NCBI GenBank assembly: GCA_023390635.1
Contig: JAEWCM010000187.1
Span: 1-14,023 of the forward strand
Length of the DNA stretch: 14,023 bases
Origin: Bacillota bacterium
Lineage (GTDB): Bacteria > Bacillota > Desulfitobacteriia > Desulfitobacteriales > Desulfitobacteriaceae
Direction: 5' to 3'
Shown here: positions 13,405 through 14,023 of the stretch, piece after piece
How the letters are laid out: every line of letters begins with the position of its first letter
How positions within the stretch are numbered: the first letter of the stretch is position 1
Notes under the pieces: generated by a model
The model's database searches: none
What the model was told of the DNA's origin: nothing
Seen by the model: only the letters and a program-made list of their open reading frames with translations
Position numbers and translations under genes: made by a program

Positions 13405-14023
13405 ATGGAGTACAAGATTCTTTATCAAGATGCATTTCCAGTTGTACAAATTCAGTTGCAGCGCGGGGAAAGAGTTAAAGCCGAATATGATGCGATGATT
13501 TCTATGTCCCCTAACTTTGATATTGACGGAAATATTGAGGGTGGTGTCCTATCAGGCCTGGGAAGGATGCTGGCCGGAGAGAAATTCTTTTTTCAAACCA
13601 TTACAGCGGCCAGAGGCCCTGGCGAGGTATTGCTTGCGCCAAGTACCATCGGGGGGATCGTCGATGTGGAATTAGACGGAACCTATAATTTGATGGTGCA
13701 AAAAGATGGCTTTTTGGCAGGAACAGAAGGAATTAATGTCGCAACAAAGATGCAGAATCTCATGCAGGGCTTTTTTTCCGGGGAAGGATTTTTTATTGTA
13801 AAGATCGCTGGAAAAGGGACGGTGTTTCTCAATTCTTACGGTGCAATCCATCCGATTAATTTAGAGGATCGTGAAGAAGTGATCATTGACAATAATCATT
13901 TGGTGGCCTGGCCGGATTACATGGACTACGAAATAACCAAAGCGGCTCGGGGCTGGGTTTCTACTTTTACTTCCGGTGAAGCGGTTGTGTGCCGTTTTCG
14001 CGGTCCTGGGACCATTCTGGTGC
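13405..14023 (+). CDS. AIM24/TIGR00266 family protein (3' end beyond window)
   Basis: The gene starts with ATG at 13405 after AAGGGG and is open to the end of the window (206 codons plus one base). The product (MEYKILYQDAFPVVQIQL at the start) has the repeated beta-strand and glycine pattern of the AIM24/TIGR00266 family: GAMIS-like EYDAMISMSPN (27-37), GGVLSGLGRMLAGEKFF (46-62), a short 'PGEVLLAPSTIGGIVDVEL' block (72-90), FIVKIAGKGTVFLNSYGA (129-146) and DNNHLVAWPDYMDYEIT (161-177). Relatives are usually 220-240 residues, so about 15-35 residues are missing here. Family members occur beside terD genes, and in yeast Aim24 is needed for mitochondrial inner-membrane organisation; the bacterial role is unknown. 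No membrane segment or signal peptide is visible. It may be read through the preceding hairpin from terD. Confidence 0.9.
   Translation, partial: MEYKILYQDAFPVVQIQLQRGERVKAEYDAMISMSPNFDIDGNIEGGVLSGLGRMLAGEKFFFQTITAARGPGEVLLAPSTIGGIVDVELDGTYNLMVQKDGFLAGTEGINVATKMQNLMQGFFSGEGFFIVKIAGKGTVFLNSYGAIHPINLEDREEVIIDNNHLVAWPDYMDYEITKAARGWVSTFTSGEAVVCRFRGPGTILV

Noticed and set aside
1..14023. Mobile element or phage origin of the cluster
   Set aside because: No integrase, transposase, tRNA attachment site, direct-repeat ends or CRISPR found; the two repressor-type genes alone are not sufficient evidence.

Overview
The window looks like chromosomal DNA of a low-to-moderate GC Gram-positive bacterium, most likely an anaerobic Firmicute of the Clostridia (for example the Desulfitobacterium/Peptococcaceae type). 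The evidence is strong AGGAGG-type ribosome sites, several TTG starts, a DegV/FakB gene and a B. subtilis-like xpaC-telA pair. The genus is an inference; no rRNA or tRNA is present to fix it. No transposase, integrase, CRISPR array or tRNA was seen.

Left part (1-2386): a DegV-family fatty-acid-binding protein and a four-helix membrane protein lie on the minus strand. A tiny minus-strand gene for a 33-residue membrane peptide follows, with its own near-perfect intrinsic terminator. A small plus-strand XRE-type helix-turn-helix gene is divergent from it, and its 3' end overlaps the convergent repressor gene by 67 bases.

Centre and right (2320-14023): this is a multi-operon Ter (tellurium-resistance-type) stress cluster. 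A LexA-like S24 repressor (minus) is divergent from a TerD-TerA fusion gene. Next come xpaC-like and telA genes with their own strong promoter, closed by an intrinsic terminator. A four-gene putative biosynthetic module follows: a CitE/HpcH-like C-C bond lyase, a phosphoribosyltransferase with a C-terminal TRSP domain, a second phosphoribosyltransferase-like protein (StiP family) with a C-terminal PELOTA RNA-binding domain, and a HAD phosphatase. Then come terC and two terD genes, a 14-bp terminator-like hairpin, and an AIM24-family gene that runs off the window.

How it may work together: in the published comparative-genomic model of Ter systems, TerC, TerD, TerA, TelA and XpaC form a membrane-linked stress/metal-sensing complex, and the PRTase/lyase/HAD genes make a nucleoside-like metabolite that is still unidentified. 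This window fits that model. The ATP-grasp enzymes often found with the module are not visible here. A GAGTAT-containing motif recurs at the repressor promoter, the terD-terA promoter and the xpaC-telA promoter. It suggests, without proving, that the S24 repressor coordinates at least part of the cluster. That repressor keeps the Ser/Lys dyad but lacks the usual Ala-Gly self-cleavage site.
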